Shown here one piece after another: positions 15,800 through 25,082 of a DNA stretch of 64,000 bases. Origin of the DNA: Paenibacillus piri (GTDB taxonomy: Bacteria; Bacillota; Bacilli; Paenibacillales; NBRC-103111); the NCBI RefSeq assembly GCF_004354045.1, contig NZ_SMRT01000013.1:62001-126000 (forward strand). The letters are read 5' to 3'. Under the pieces are notes generated by a model. That model searched no databases. It saw only the letters and a list, made by a program, of their open reading frames with translations, and had not been told where the DNA came from. Made by a program: the position numbers and the translations under genes. Numbering within the stretch: position 1 is the first letter of the stretch; each line of letters starts with the position of its first letter.

Positions 15800-16120
15800 T
15801 TGATAAAGAATCTTGGTACTTATTTGCATGATTTTATTGCTATGAGAACAGAAGAAATCGGGAGCAACGTTTTGAAGCAAGATGCGGGATATCAAGAGTT
15901 ATCTAAAGAACTTCAATTCTTGTTAAAAGAGATTTTTAAGTGTGTTCCAATAGACCGACACCCGGTCATATTTGCTTATGAAGAAAAAGAACAAGCTCAA
16001 CTGGCGTTAGTCGTTGAAATTATGTACAAGCAGGGACTGATAGATGGAGTATACTTAAATCGAAGATTGTCAGGAGTGACGGTAAATGAGGATGAATTTT
16101 GTTCTCACAGCGTAGATTGA
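15800..16120 (+). CDS. Small hypothetical protein
   Basis: About 106 residues, mostly helical, with no signal or membrane segment. The TTG at 15800 is chosen because GAGGGGAAG lies 9 nt upstream; an in-frame ATG at 15770 falls inside the operator. It resembles short Firmicute proteins of unknown role (possibly DUF6809-like, tentative). Divergent from, and probably controlled by, the ribbon-helix-helix protein. Confidence 0.6.
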   Translation: MIKNLGTYLHDFIAMRTEEIGSNVLKQDAGYQELSKELQFLLKEIFKCVPIDRHPVIFAYEEKEQAQLALVVEIMYKQGLIDGVYLNRRLSGVTVNEDEFCSHSVD

Positions 16121-16368
16121 GGAATGGCAAAACGAAACTAAGTCCAAGTTTTAAGCCATGCCGTTTCCTGTAGAAATTATAGATATGTCCGTAGAGATCT
16201 AAGGTTTCCCTCAGCCCGTCCGGTTTATAATGAAGGTACGAAAGAAAAAGGAACAACATCGCCTGGAAACCACTGCGTTACAGAACCCCGATGGGACGTA
16301 GGAGGTCATCCACGAAGGTGTTTGGCAGCCTGTGGGCTGGTCCGGAGTATTGACACGGAGGGATTTAC

Positions 16369-17826
16369 GTGAAAACAGTGTTTATTTTAATGGACTCGTT
16401 AAATCGCCATTACTTGAATGCATATGGGTCTTCTTGGGTAGAAACGCCTAATATCGATCGCTTGGCGAAGAGAGGGGTGGTTTTCGACAACCATTATTCC
16501 GGTTCTCTACCGTGTATGCCTGCCCGCCGGGAAATCATGACGGGTCGTCTCAATTTCCTGGAATCACGCTGGTGTCCGCTTCAGCCCTTTGACGAAGCTT
16601 ACCCCCGAGAGCTGAATAAACAATCCGGGACCTACAGCCATATGATCACGGATCACTACCATTACTTTGAGGCGGCTGGTTCAGGCTATCAGGCACCTTT
16701 TAACACATGGGAGCTTATGCGCGGCCAAGAAGGCGACCATTGGCAGCCTCGCGTGAAGGATCCCGAGATTCCCGTATATCGCGGAAAAAACCGCCGGCAG
16801 GACTGGGTCAACCGACTCAGCATGGATCTCGAAAGAGATGAAGATTACCCGACCCCGCAATGCTTTATGCGGGCTATTGATTTTTTGCAAAATAATCACG
16901 ACCAAGATAACTGGCTGCTGCACTTGGAAGTATTCGATCCTCACGAACCGTTCGTTTGTCCGCAGAAATACCGCGAACTTTATGCCGATAACTGGAGCGG
17001 GCCGTACCATTTCGATTGGCCTAACTATGCACCTGTTGATACGGAATACGAAGGCCCCGATGCGATCGACCATATCCGTAAAGGCTACGCTGGAACTTTG
17101 ACAATGGCTGACGTTTGGCTGGGGAAGTTTCTTGACAAGATGGATGAGCTTGAATTATGGAAAGACACGACCGTTATTTTGACGACGGATCACGGGCATT
17201 TACTCGGAGAACACGGGTATTGGGCCAAAAACTACATGTTCGATTATCGGAAGCTGGCGCATATTCCTCTTATTGCATACCGGCCCGGTTCGCCGATGAA
17301 CGGGAAAAGGGTGCAGGCGCTCACCACGACCATTGATTTGATGCCTACACTGTTGGAGCTGCACGGAGCCGTTCCGTCCGGGTACGTGCAAGGGAAATCG
17401 TTGGTGCACTTGCTGGAAAAAGACGAGAAACACCATGATGCGGTTCTCTACGGCTACTTCGCCAAAGACATTAGCCTGACCGATGGCCGTTACACGTACA
17501 CCCGGCAGCCGCTTCGTGATTCAGTTGCCTACCATTATACGGCGACTCCGGTTATATCCGCTCAAACGCCGGAACAGTATGAACATGCCGAGCTCGGGAA
17601 ATTTTTGCCGCAAACACGGATGCCGGTTTATCGGGTACCGGAAGCATCGCGCAGACACCATAACGCGCCGGACCATCATTTATTATACGATATCGGGAAA
17701 GATCCTGAGCAAACGTCGGCAATTCGGGATCATGCTTTGGAAGAGCATTACGCCTCCAAGCTCCTCCAATTGCTGAAACAGTACCAAGCGCCGGAATGGC
17801 AGTATGCGAGAATGGGCTATATTTAA
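16369..17826 (+). CDS. Type I sulfatase family protein
   Basis: 485 residues, no signal peptide, so cytoplasmic. The N-terminal metal site LMDSLNRH (Asp9) and the formylglycine motif CMPAR (Cys49-Arg53) fit type I sulfatases and phosphonate monoester hydrolases. TTDHGHLLGEHGYW is the second metal/active-site block. The Cys form needs a formylglycine-generating enzyme; none is in the window. GTG 16369 has CGGAGGGA upstream. It is monocistronic with a strong terminator. The 248 bp before it contains no gene I can identify. The substrate (sulfated sugar or phosphonate) is unknown. Confidence 0.9.
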   Translation: MKTVFILMDSLNRHYLNAYGSSWVETPNIDRLAKRGVVFDNHYSGSLPCMPARREIMTGRLNFLESRWCPLQPFDEAYPRELNKQSGTYSHMITDHYHYFEAAGSGYQAPFNTWELMRGQEGDHWQPRVKDPEIPVYRGKNRRQDWVNRLSMDLERDEDYPTPQCFMRAIDFLQNNHDQDNWLLHLEVFDPHEPFVCPQKYRELYADNWSGPYHFDWPNYAPVDTEYEGPDAIDHIRKGYAGTLTMADVWLGKFLDKMDELELWKDTTVILTTDHGHLLGEHGYWAKNYMFDYRKLAHIPLIAYRPGSPMNGKRVQALTTTIDLMPTLLELHGAVPSGYVQGKSLVHLLEKDEKHHDAVLYGYFAKDISLTDGRYTYTRQPLRDSVAYHYTATPVISAQTPEQYEHAELGKFLPQTRMPVYRVPEASRRHHNAPDHHLLYDIGKDPEQTSAIRDHALEEHYASKLLQLLKQYQAPEWQYARMGYI

Positions 17827-17879
17827 TTAATTTTGTTTTCGCGGTATTCGAAAATTAAGGGAATATATTCCGTATTATT

Positions 17880-17919
17880 ACTAAAGGAGCTGCCGCGGCA
17901 TGCTCCTTTAGTATTTTTT
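17880..17919 (+). terminator. Terminator with CTGCCGCGGCA loop
   Basis: ACTAAAGGAGC and GCTCCTTTAGT, 11-bp stem, around TGCCGCGGCAT, then ATTTTTT. The loop sequence recurs in the terminators at 28003 and 52793. Confidence 0.88.
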
Positions 17920-18048
17920 CACTATATCGCCGTTTCTTGCTTTAGCCATTACGGCTGCTGGCGATCCCACGGATTGAAATCTGTACTCATCTGCCAACGC
18001 GCGAATGTAGCGCATTATCGCTCAAATGATGACTAAACTAGGATTTAT

Positions 18049-18095
18049 AGATAACGGCAACTTGAGGTTGCGGGGTATTGCAACTAAAGTTATCT
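18049..18095. other. Hairpin upstream of the XRE gene
   Basis: Outer arms AGATAAC/GTTATCT and inner arms GTTGC/GCAAC. It could be an operator or attenuator for the XRE gene 62 bp downstream. Part of it (ATAACGGCAA) resembles the repeat family's right end. The rest of 17920-18156 holds no gene. Confidence 0.35.
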
Positions 18096-18156
18096 TTACA
18101 TTTAGCACTGGGTTTAACAATATTGAGGTATAGATCGTAGGAAGGTGATTGCCGAG

Positions 18157-18609
18157 ATGATTTTTGGAGAGAAGTTGAAAAGTGAGAGAAAGAATAAAGG
18201 CTGGTCTCAAGAAGAGTTAGCGGAAAAGCTGTTTGTAAGTCGACAGTCCGTTTCTAAATGGGAAAATGGTCAAAATTATCCAAGCATTGAAATCATTATT
18301 AAAGTAAGTGATCTCTTTGGTCTAACCATTGATGAATTATTAAGGAGTGATGAGGAGTTGAAACAGAAAGTGATAAAGGATAGTAAGCAGCTGGCATATC
18401 CTAAACTTAAATTTATATTTGATGTTTTATTTTTAATAGGTGTTGCTCTTTTGATAATAAAACTAGGTATTATTGCCCTAAACAAATTTACAACTTTAGA
18501 TTTTACTTTGTATGGCGGATCGTTTTTTTGGAATTTTGGATCTTTAATTTTAATGATCGGCGCAGGGATTGGTTCCAACATTGTGAAAGAAAAATATAAA
18601 CAAGATTAA
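18157..18609 (+). CDS. XRE-family regulator with C-terminal membrane helices
   Basis: 150 residues. An N-terminal HTH (LKSERKNKGWSQEELAEKLF, then VSRQSVSKWENGQNYP) is followed by a linker and two or three hydrophobic helices at about 80-140. This architecture, a Cro/CI-type domain tethered to the membrane, is common in Bacillales and usually regulates a neighbouring transporter or itself; no such partner is adjacent. GGAAGGTGA upstream supports ATG 18157. AT-rich relative to neighbours. Confidence 0.85.
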   Translation: MIFGEKLKSERKNKGWSQEELAEKLFVSRQSVSKWENGQNYPSIEIIIKVSDLFGLTIDELLRSDEELKQKVIKDSKQLAYPKLKFIFDVLFLIGVALLIIKLGIIALNKFTTLDFTLYGGSFFWNFGSLILMIGAGIGSNIVKEKYKQD

Positions 18610-18618
18610 AATAAAAAG

Positions 18619-18648
18619 TACGGTATCATAAGTGACGGTTAAATTTTT
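18619..18648 (+). repeat. Diverged right end of palindromic repeat
   Basis: TACGGTATCATAAGTGACGG then TTAAATTTTT, just after the XRE stop codon. It is close to the complete copies but the GCAAG block is altered. Confidence 0.4.
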
Positions 18649-18749
18649 CGGTGCCTCTCTTTGCAGGAGAACGTAGGATGGTATGCTTGCTACCGGAAAG
18701 TGGAGCATTTTTTATGTCCAAAATAAGCCAGTACAGCGCAACAAACGGC

Positions 18750-18799
18750 AAACCAAAGCCACAATCCTTGCAAGCAGCTGGGTTAAGGCCTTGGTTTTT
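18750..18799 (+). terminator. Terminator-like hairpin in the gap before mqo
   Basis: AAACCAAAGCC and GGCCTTGGTTT pair at 10 of 11 positions and run into TTTTT. A 34-codon frame overlaps it (ATG 18714) but is not supported. The remaining 18800-19017 carries AT-rich promoter-like sequence for mqo. Confidence 0.4.
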
Positions 18800-19017
18800 G
18801 TGTGTTTGTCATCACTGAAATTTACCGTCTTTTAAATAGCATCTAACTATCATATAATAGTAAGTATCTTAATCTATAATTAATAGTGGCACAATATGAT
18901 CAGGTTATAATTAATCCAGAAAAGGTGTGTGATTAGGCCGCACCCTGACTTGCTATGGAGCCTGAGCAGGAGTGCCTACATCTTTTCTTCAAATATTAGC
19001 GTGTTAGGACGGTAAAA

Positions 19018-20532
19018 ATGAGTAACAGACAAACCAAAACAGACGTTATCTTAATTGGTGCAGGAATTATGAGTGCGACTTTAGGGTCACTGCTGAAAGA
19101 ATTAGTGCCAGACTGGGAAATTACAGTGTTTGAGAGGCTTGCAAACGCAGGTGAGGAAAGCTCTAACGAATGGAATAATGCGGGAACGGGACATGCTGCA
19201 CTGTGCGAGCTTAACTACACAAGCGAAAAACCGGACGGATCTATAGATATTAGCAAAGCTATAAAAATTAATGAACAGTTTCAGGTTTCAAAGCAGTTTT
19301 GGTCTTATCTTGTAAACAGCAAGCTGATAAGCAATCCGCAGGACTTTATCATGTCGTTGCCTCATATGAGTTTGGTACAAGGGGAAAAAGATGTAACGTT
19401 TTTAAAGAAACGTTTTGAAGCGATGTCCAACAATCCTCTGTTTCAAGGTATGGAATTTTCTGATGACCCTGCAAAACTGATGGAATGGCTTCCGCTTGTT
19501 ATGACAGACCGTACATCGAATGAGCCTATAGCGGCAACAAAAATCGACTCTGGAACGGACGTCAACTTTGGCGCTTTAACGCGGATGTTGTTTGACCATT
19601 TAAAGAGTAAAAGCGTCGATATAAACTACGAACATAGTGTTGATGATATTAAACGTGCTGGCGACGGCTCGTGGGAATTGAAAGTGAAGAATCTCAGTAG
19701 CGGCAGCGTCGAACGCCATACGGCGAAATTCGTCTTTATCGGAGGCGGAGGCGGAAGCCTGCATTTGCTGCAAAAATCGGGTATTCCTGAAGGGAAACAT
19801 ATCGGCGGATTCCCGGTAAGCGGAATATTCATGGTGTGCAATAATCCGGATGTTGTGGCGCAGCATCATGCCAAAGTATACGGTAAAGCTAAGCTTGGCG
19901 CTCCGCCAATGTCTGTTCCGCATCTTGACACACGATATATCGACAATAAAAAATCGTTGCTATTTGGACCGTTTGCCGGCTTCTCGCCAAAGTTCTTAAA
20001 AACGGGTTCAATGTTCGATTTAGTCACTTCCGTAAAACCGAATAATGTCTTAACGATGCTGGCGGCAGGCGCAAAAGAGATGTCATTGACAAAATACTTG
20101 ATCCAGCAAGTGATGTTATCGAAAGAACAGCGCATGGAAGAGTTGCGCGAGTTTATCCCGAACGCGAAAAGCGAGGATTGGGATTTAGTCGTAGCGGGCC
20201 AGCGTGTACAAGTTATCAAAGATACAGAAGCAGGCGGCAAAGGAACGCTTCAATTCGGTACGGAAGTGATTACTGCCGCTGATGGATCGATAGCCGCATT
20301 GCTCGGCGCTTCTCCAGGCGCTTCTACAGCCGTTTCCGTCATGCTTGAGATAATAAAAAAATGCTTCCCGCAACATATAAAAGCGTGGGAACTGAAAATA
20401 AAAGAAATGATTCCTTCTTATGGCGTGTCACTCTTGAAAAACCCGGAGCTTATCCACGAAGTTCATATTTCAACAGCGCGGACGCTTGGTCTAAACAGTG
20501 AACTGCACCCTGTCAAGACTGAGGCCGTCTAG
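19018..20532 (+). CDS. mqo: Malate:quinone oxidoreductase
   Basis: 504 residues, the usual size. The N-terminal FAD-binding loop is LIGAGIMSATLGSLL, followed by FERLANAGEESSNEWNNAGTGHAALCELNYT, the conserved Mqo signature region, and FVFIGGGGGSL further in. The enzyme oxidises malate to oxaloacetate, passing electrons to the quinone pool at the membrane. AGGACGG precedes the ATG. It is monocistronic and its 5' half is more AT-rich than the flanks. Confidence 0.95.
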   Translation: MSNRQTKTDVILIGAGIMSATLGSLLKELVPDWEITVFERLANAGEESSNEWNNAGTGHAALCELNYTSEKPDGSIDISKAIKINEQFQVSKQFWSYLVNSKLISNPQDFIMSLPHMSLVQGEKDVTFLKKRFEAMSNNPLFQGMEFSDDPAKLMEWLPLVMTDRTSNEPIAATKIDSGTDVNFGALTRMLFDHLKSKSVDINYEHSVDDIKRAGDGSWELKVKNLSSGSVERHTAKFVFIGGGGGSLHLLQKSGIPEGKHIGGFPVSGIFMVCNNPDVVAQHHAKVYGKAKLGAPPMSVPHLDTRYIDNKKSLLFGPFAGFSPKFLKTGSMFDLVTSVKPNNVLTMLAAGAKEMSLTKYLIQQVMLSKEQRMEELREFIPNAKSEDWDLVVAGQRVQVIKDTEAGGKGTLQFGTEVITAADGSIAALLGASPGASTAVSVMLEIIKKCFPQHIKAWELKIKEMIPSYGVSLLKNPELIHEVHISTARTLGLNSELHPVKTEAV

Positions 20533-20700
20533 CTTTGCCCGCAATCTTTCGTAACTGGTGGCGTCCGGAAATCCGGGCGCTTTTCATTTTCGCTGCCAAA
20601 GTCCCGCGATCTTCATCATACCTTCATGATTTTCACGCCTATCTGTGTTATCATTGCTATATTAACGAATTTCAACCAAATTTAAGGAGGAAAAATCAAT

Positions 20701-21264
20701 ATGTCTCTAATCGGAACAGAAGTGCTACCATTTAAAGCATCGGCTTATCACAACGGTAAATTTATCGACGTTACGGAAGCTGACTTCAAGGGGAAATGGA
20801 GTGTCGTTTGTTTTTACCCGGCCGACTTCACGTTCGTATGCCCGACGGAGCTCGAGGATCTGCAAAATCAATATGAAACATTAAAAAGCCTCGGCGTTGA
20901 AGTTTACTCCGTTTCTACAGATACTCATTTCACGCATAAAGCATGGCACGATAGCTCCGAGACGATCCGCAAAATCACTTATATCATGATCGGTGATCCT
21001 TCTCATACGATCTCCCGCAATTTCGATGTGTTGATCGAAGCCGACGGTCTTGCCGATCGCGGTACGTTCATTATCGATCCGGACGGCGTGATCCAAGCCA
21101 TCGAGATCAATGCTGGCGGCATCGGCCGCGATGCAAGCATTCTGGTGAACAAGATCAAGGCTGCCCAGTATGTTCGGAACAATCCGGGCGAAGTATGCCC
21201 TGCGAAGTGGCAAGAAGGTTCCGCAACGCTGAAGCCAAGCCTCGATCTTGTCGGAAAGATCTAA
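20701..21264 (+). CDS. ahpC: Alkyl hydroperoxide reductase subunit C (2-Cys peroxiredoxin)
   Basis: 187 residues with peroxidatic Cys47 in FTFVCPTE and a resolving Cys in GEVCPAKW near residue 166. It reduces hydrogen peroxide and organic peroxides and is recycled by AhpF, encoded 13 bp downstream. AAGGAGGAAAAATCAAT gives a strong start. About 40 bp upstream, TTATCATTGCTATAT (20648-20662) matches about 11 of 15 positions of the PerR box, so peroxide control by PerR is plausible but not shown. Confidence 0.96.
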   Translation: MSLIGTEVLPFKASAYHNGKFIDVTEADFKGKWSVVCFYPADFTFVCPTELEDLQNQYETLKSLGVEVYSVSTDTHFTHKAWHDSSETIRKITYIMIGDPSHTISRNFDVLIEADGLADRGTFIIDPDGVIQAIEINAGGIGRDASILVNKIKAAQYVRNNPGEVCPAKWQEGSATLKPSLDLVGKI

Positions 21265-21277
21265 GGAGCGAAAACTT

Positions 21278-22807
21278 ATGGCACTGGACGCAGATATCAA
21301 AGCACAGCTAAGTCAATACCTGCAGCTCATGGAAGGCGATGTGCAGATCAAAGTGAGTGCGGGGTCCGATGCCGTATCCCTTGATATGCTGGCGCTGGTG
21401 GATGAAATCGTCGGTTTATCCTCCAAGATCACGGTGGAGAAAACCGAATTGTCCCGAACGCCGAGTTTCAGTGTAAACCGTACGGGCGAAGACACGGGGG
21501 TTGCTTTTGCCGGCATCCCCTTAGGACATGAGTTTACTTCCTTGGTGCTTGCGCTGCTGCAAACCAGCGGAAGGCCTCCTAAGGTGGAACAACACCTCAT
21601 AGATCAGATCAAGAGCATCCGCGGCGAATATCGCTTCGAGACATACGTCAGCCTGAGCTGCCACAACTGTCCCGACGTCGTGCAGGCACTGAATCTGATG
21701 AGCATCCTCAATTCTGGCATCTCGCATACCATGATCGACGGTGCGGCATACAAAGATGAGGTTGAAAGTAAAGACGTCATGGCTGTACCTTCGGTTTACC
21801 TCAACGGGGAATTTTTCGGCAGCGGCCGAATGTCGCTAGAAGAGATACTCGCCAAGCTGGAGGGCGCTCCCGATGCATCCGAATTTGCGAATAAGGAGCC
21901 GTTCGACGTGCTTGTCGTCGGAGGCGGCCCCGGCGGCGCCAGCGCGGCGATTTATGCGGCGCGCAAAGGCATTCGTACCGGGATTGTCGCCGAGCGTTTC
22001 GGCGGTCAGGTTATGGACACTTTGGGCATCGAGAACTTCATCAGCGTCAAATATACCGAAGGTCCCAAGCTTGTGGCGAGCCTGGAGGAACATGTCAAAG
22101 AATACGGCATCGACGTGATGAAGCTCCAGCGCGCTAAGCGCTTGGAAAAGAAAAATCTCATTGAAGTTGAGCTGGAGAACGGGGCTGTGCTGAAGAGCAA
22201 AACCGTTATTCTCTCAACCGGCGCGCGTTGGCGTAATGTTGGCGTTCCCGGCGAAGCGGAATTCAAGAATAAAGGCGTAGCCTACTGCCCTCATTGCGAC
22301 GGCCCTTTGTTTACAGGAAAACATGTAGCCGTGATCGGCGGTGGCAATTCCGGTATCGAGGCGGCCATTGATCTTGCCGGCATCGTGAAGCATGTGACGG
22401 TGCTCGAGTTCATGCCCGAGCTGAAGGCCGATGACGTCCTGCAGAAGCGTCTCTACAGTCTCCCGAACGTAACGGTCCATAAGAACGTTCAAACCAAAGA
22501 GATTACCGGCACGGACAAAGTCAACGGGATTACCTACGTCGAACGCGATTCTGGAGCTGAGCATCATGTCGAATTAGAGGGTGTGTTTGTTCAGATCGGT
22601 CTTGTTCCCAATACCGATTGGTTAGCCGATACGGTTGAACGCACGCGCTTCGGCGAGATCGTTGTGGATCGTCACGGCGCTACGAACGTACCCGGTGTGT
22701 TTGCCGCAGGCGACTGTACCAATAGTCCCTATAAGCAGATCATCATTTCGATGGGATCGGGTGCAAATGCAGCCTTAGGCGCGTTCGATTATCTCATACG
22801 AAATTAA
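21278..22807 (+). CDS. ahpF: Alkyl hydroperoxide reductase subunit F
   Basis: 509 residues. The N-terminal thioredoxin-fold pair carries CHNCP at about residue 128. The thioredoxin-reductase-like part has FAD loop VVGGGPGGASAAIYA, redox CPHCD and the NADH loop VIGGGNSGIEAA. Electrons pass from NADH through FAD and the two disulfides to AhpC. AAGGAGCG upstream supports ATG 21278. It ends in a terminator. Complete and unremarkable. Confidence 0.96.
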   Translation: MALDADIKAQLSQYLQLMEGDVQIKVSAGSDAVSLDMLALVDEIVGLSSKITVEKTELSRTPSFSVNRTGEDTGVAFAGIPLGHEFTSLVLALLQTSGRPPKVEQHLIDQIKSIRGEYRFETYVSLSCHNCPDVVQALNLMSILNSGISHTMIDGAAYKDEVESKDVMAVPSVYLNGEFFGSGRMSLEEILAKLEGAPDASEFANKEPFDVLVVGGGPGGASAAIYAARKGIRTGIVAERFGGQVMDTLGIENFISVKYTEGPKLVASLEEHVKEYGIDVMKLQRAKRLEKKNLIEVELENGAVLKSKTVILSTGARWRNVGVPGEAEFKNKGVAYCPHCDGPLFTGKHVAVIGGGNSGIEAAIDLAGIVKHVTVLEFMPELKADDVLQKRLYSLPNVTVHKNVQTKEITGTDKVNGITYVERDSGAEHHVELEGVFVQIGLVPNTDWLADTVERTRFGEIVVDRHGATNVPGVFAAGDCTNSPYKQIIISMGSGANAALGAFDYLIRN

Positions 22808-22831
22808 CAATCAACTTGCGAACACAAAGAT

Positions 22832-22856
22832 AAAGCCCCTGTCTTAGGGGCTTTTT
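22832..22856 (+). terminator. Rho-independent terminator after ahpF
   Basis: AAGCCCCT-GTCTT-AGGGGCTT followed by T5. The convergent TetR-fusion gene ends 26 bp downstream and may share it. Confidence 0.85.
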
Positions 22857-22881
22857 CGTATTTTCTGCAGTTTGGCCATGT

Positions 22882-23973
22882 TTATGCCATCGACCTAACC
22901 AGTATATGGAAACGCTTAAAATATTCATGCTCGAGCTGGCCGCCGGTTCGCGGGAAGGTGTAGCCGCCCAGGCGGTTAATATGCTCTTCAATGATTTTTT
23001 GCAGCAGTAAAGAAGGCGGTTCAACGCCTATAACCCAAACGCCTACACATAGCCCGGTAATTAATGCCGGATTAGCGGTCCATTCTTGCAGGAGTTCAAG
23101 CAGCCAATCGGGCATTTCCCCATACCGGCTTGGTACAATCAGTACGGCTCCGCGAATATGAAGGGGCGGTTCTTTGAGTTGTTGTACGCCCGTTAGGTGT
23201 GTTACTTTTAGATCTTGATATTTGGATAAGTGATCCCGGATGGCTTCTGCTGCTTCCCCGTATTCCGGCAGCTCCGTTGGAGGAATCCATACGGAGAGCG
23301 GAATGCTGCCTTCATTTGGAGGAACGGCAAGCAAAGAAGCTTTTTCGTCATGAAGCTTGAATGCTCCGTTTAATACTATTTCTGTAATTTGTTCCGCTAT
23401 TTCATGTTGGAGCTTTGACGGCTCCCCTTCGCTTTTTAATAAATAGGCCAGATCCTCCGGGCTTTTGCTGTAAAAATGTTGGATCATGGCCCAGATCAAA
23501 TAAAGTAACGTATTCACATTTACGGCAGGATTAAGGTGGCCGGTTCTTTGCCAAGCGATAAAAGCGCGTATTTTCTCTTTGACATCAATTTCAAAGAAAG
23601 GGAGGGCAAACAAATCTCTCCCCTCCAGCTCCTCCCATTTTGCGAGCTTATACAGGCTTGGATAACGGAAATGATAAGCACAGTGGGTGTGTATAAACTG
23701 GCGAAGTATTTGTCTCGGGTTATCGCCGATCCATTGTGTGCTTTGAACATGGACCTGCCATTTCCCAATCAGAAGCGCAAGCACAGCCTGATAAAGCTTT
23801 TCTTTGTTTTCATAGTAATAGTGGACGAGCGCTTGGTTGACCTTCGCCAATTTAGCGATCTCGCTTATTCGTGTGCCGGCATAACCTTTCCGGGAAAAAA
23901 CGGCTTCCGCAGCTTCTAAGATCGTTTCCTGAACGGTTAGTTGGTCTTTGTTCCCATTTTCTACATGTTCCAT
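22882..23973 (-). CDS. TetR regulator fused to a flavodoxin/FMN-reductase-like domain
   Basis: 363 residues, far longer than a normal TetR (about 200). Residues about 14-60 form the HTH (QETILEAAEAVFSRKGYAGT, KVNQALVHYYYENKEKLY) with a ligand domain to about 210. The remaining 150 residues resemble an NADPH-dependent FMN reductase/flavodoxin fold: PLHIRGAVLIVPSRYGEMPDWLLELLQ corresponds to the strand and loop after which FMN reductases carry the Y/N binding turn, and ITGLCVGVWVIG to the next strand. It ends the leftward operon behind a binding protein and a Rieske oxygenase. It could sense flavin or redox state. Fusion call is from pattern, not alignment. Confidence 0.8.
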   Translation of the reverse strand: MEHVENGNKDQLTVQETILEAAEAVFSRKGYAGTRISEIAKLAKVNQALVHYYYENKEKLYQAVLALLIGKWQVHVQSTQWIGDNPRQILRQFIHTHCAYHFRYPSLYKLAKWEELEGRDLFALPFFEIDVKEKIRAFIAWQRTGHLNPAVNVNTLLYLIWAMIQHFYSKSPEDLAYLLKSEGEPSKLQHEIAEQITEIVLNGAFKLHDEKASLLAVPPNEGSIPLSVWIPPTELPEYGEAAEAIRDHLSKYQDLKVTHLTGVQQLKEPPLHIRGAVLIVPSRYGEMPDWLLELLQEWTANPALITGLCVGVWVIGVEPPSLLLQKIIEEHINRLGGYTFPRTGGQLEHEYFKRFHILVRSMA

Positions 23974-24046
23974 TGATTAGCACTCCAATGATTAAAATCG
24001 ACTACAACGAATATATCGTCAGGTTTGGCCGGTGTCAATCTGCTGG

Positions 24047-25018
24047 CTATGCAGTTCCGATGCTGACGTTCATCTCTTTGAGCATCTTCCGGTAAGCGAT
24101 GCTTAAGCGGTCGGCGGGCAGATGCAGCTCCTCCTGCAGGTCCAGAGGCAGCAGTTCGGGGCGTTGGTTTTCCAATACGGATGTATCCTCGTTAAAAATC
24201 ATCGATTGCCGTTCCGCAAACTCTTCATTGGTCACATGTTTGTTGTAATTCATAGATCCGCAAATAAACGCCTTGGAGGATACGGGACCTTCCGGCAAGA
24301 CGGCCAGCATCATGGAATAACATTCGGACGGATGCTTGCCCGTTTTCTTGAAACGCACTACAGACGGTTTCAATATTTCATATACATAGTCCGTCAAATA
24401 GGCCATTCCACGACCGTCAGGGTCAGGCTGGAAAACCGAGATTGTATCGGTAACAAGACGGCTATCCACTTTGTGTACAGCATAATCGGTTATTTCGGAG
24501 TGGGCCGGGTCTCCGAGAGAGCCGGCATGCAGAAAAGCTAAATGTCCGACATCAAGAAAATTTTCCACTACGCGCGGCATCGAGGCGTGAACTTGATAAG
24601 GGCCGCAGAAAAAGGTTTTATAGTCAGGATCCTCATATTCTATATACGGCGGAAGAGTGGCCGGATCATCCCCGTTCAGATTTACCCAAACCAGCCCTCT
24701 AGCCTCTGTGCATCCGTAGGGTACAGCACAGGCTTTAGGCGGAATTTGGCGGGAAGCGGGCTGCTGGGGGATTGCCGTGCATTTTCCGCTGCCGTCGTAA
24801 CGCCAGCCGTGATAGGGGCACATGATTTCGTCCCCGATCATTTTTCCTTGAGATAAAGCAGCCCCGCGATGAATACATAAATCCTTTAAGGCCTTCACTC
24901 CTTGGGCGGTCCGAAATACGACCACCCTTTCTCCAAGCACTACTGCGCTGATAGGGTCCTTCTGAAGATCTTTGGAGAAGGAAACGGGAAGCCATTGATT
25001 TGCCAATACGGAATCCAT
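24047..25018 (-). CDS. Rieske-type aromatic ring-hydroxylating oxygenase
   Basis: 323 residues. The [2Fe-2S] Rieske ligands are C48-x-H50 and C67-x2-H70 (LCIHRG, CPYHGW). The C-terminal catalytic domain has a mononuclear iron-type motif, ENFLDVGHLAFLHAG. Size and layout fit single-component-alpha oxygenases such as the VanA/PaO-like group. A dedicated reductase is not in the window. It sits between a THI5-type binding protein and the TetR-flavodoxin fusion on one leftward operon, suggesting uptake and oxidation of an aromatic or heterocyclic compound (inference). Confidence 0.9.
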   Translation of the reverse strand: MDSVLANQWLPVSFSKDLQKDPISAVVLGERVVVFRTAQGVKALKDLCIHRGAALSQGKMIGDEIMCPYHGWRYDGSGKCTAIPQQPASRQIPPKACAVPYGCTEARGLVWVNLNGDDPATLPPYIEYEDPDYKTFFCGPYQVHASMPRVVENFLDVGHLAFLHAGSLGDPAHSEITDYAVHKVDSRLVTDTISVFQPDPDGRGMAYLTDYVYEILKPSVVRFKKTGKHPSECYSMMLAVLPEGPVSSKAFICGSMNYNKHVTNEEFAERQSMIFNEDTSVLENQRPELLPLDLQEELHLPADRLSIAYRKMLKEMNVSIGTA

Positions 25019-25082
25019 ATCATGTCACATCCTGTTTGATATTTGGAAGACTGCCATTTCAATTTATAACCTATTCTAATAA

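Noticed and set aside
16121..16368. Riboswitch or gene remnant before the sulfatase
   Set aside because: Some structured-looking GC-rich sequence at 16270-16350, but no match to a riboswitch core I know and no continuous frame.
20648..20662. PerR box upstream of ahpC as a separate feature
   Set aside because: Only about 11 of 15 positions match; mentioned under ahpC but not strong enough to stand alone.
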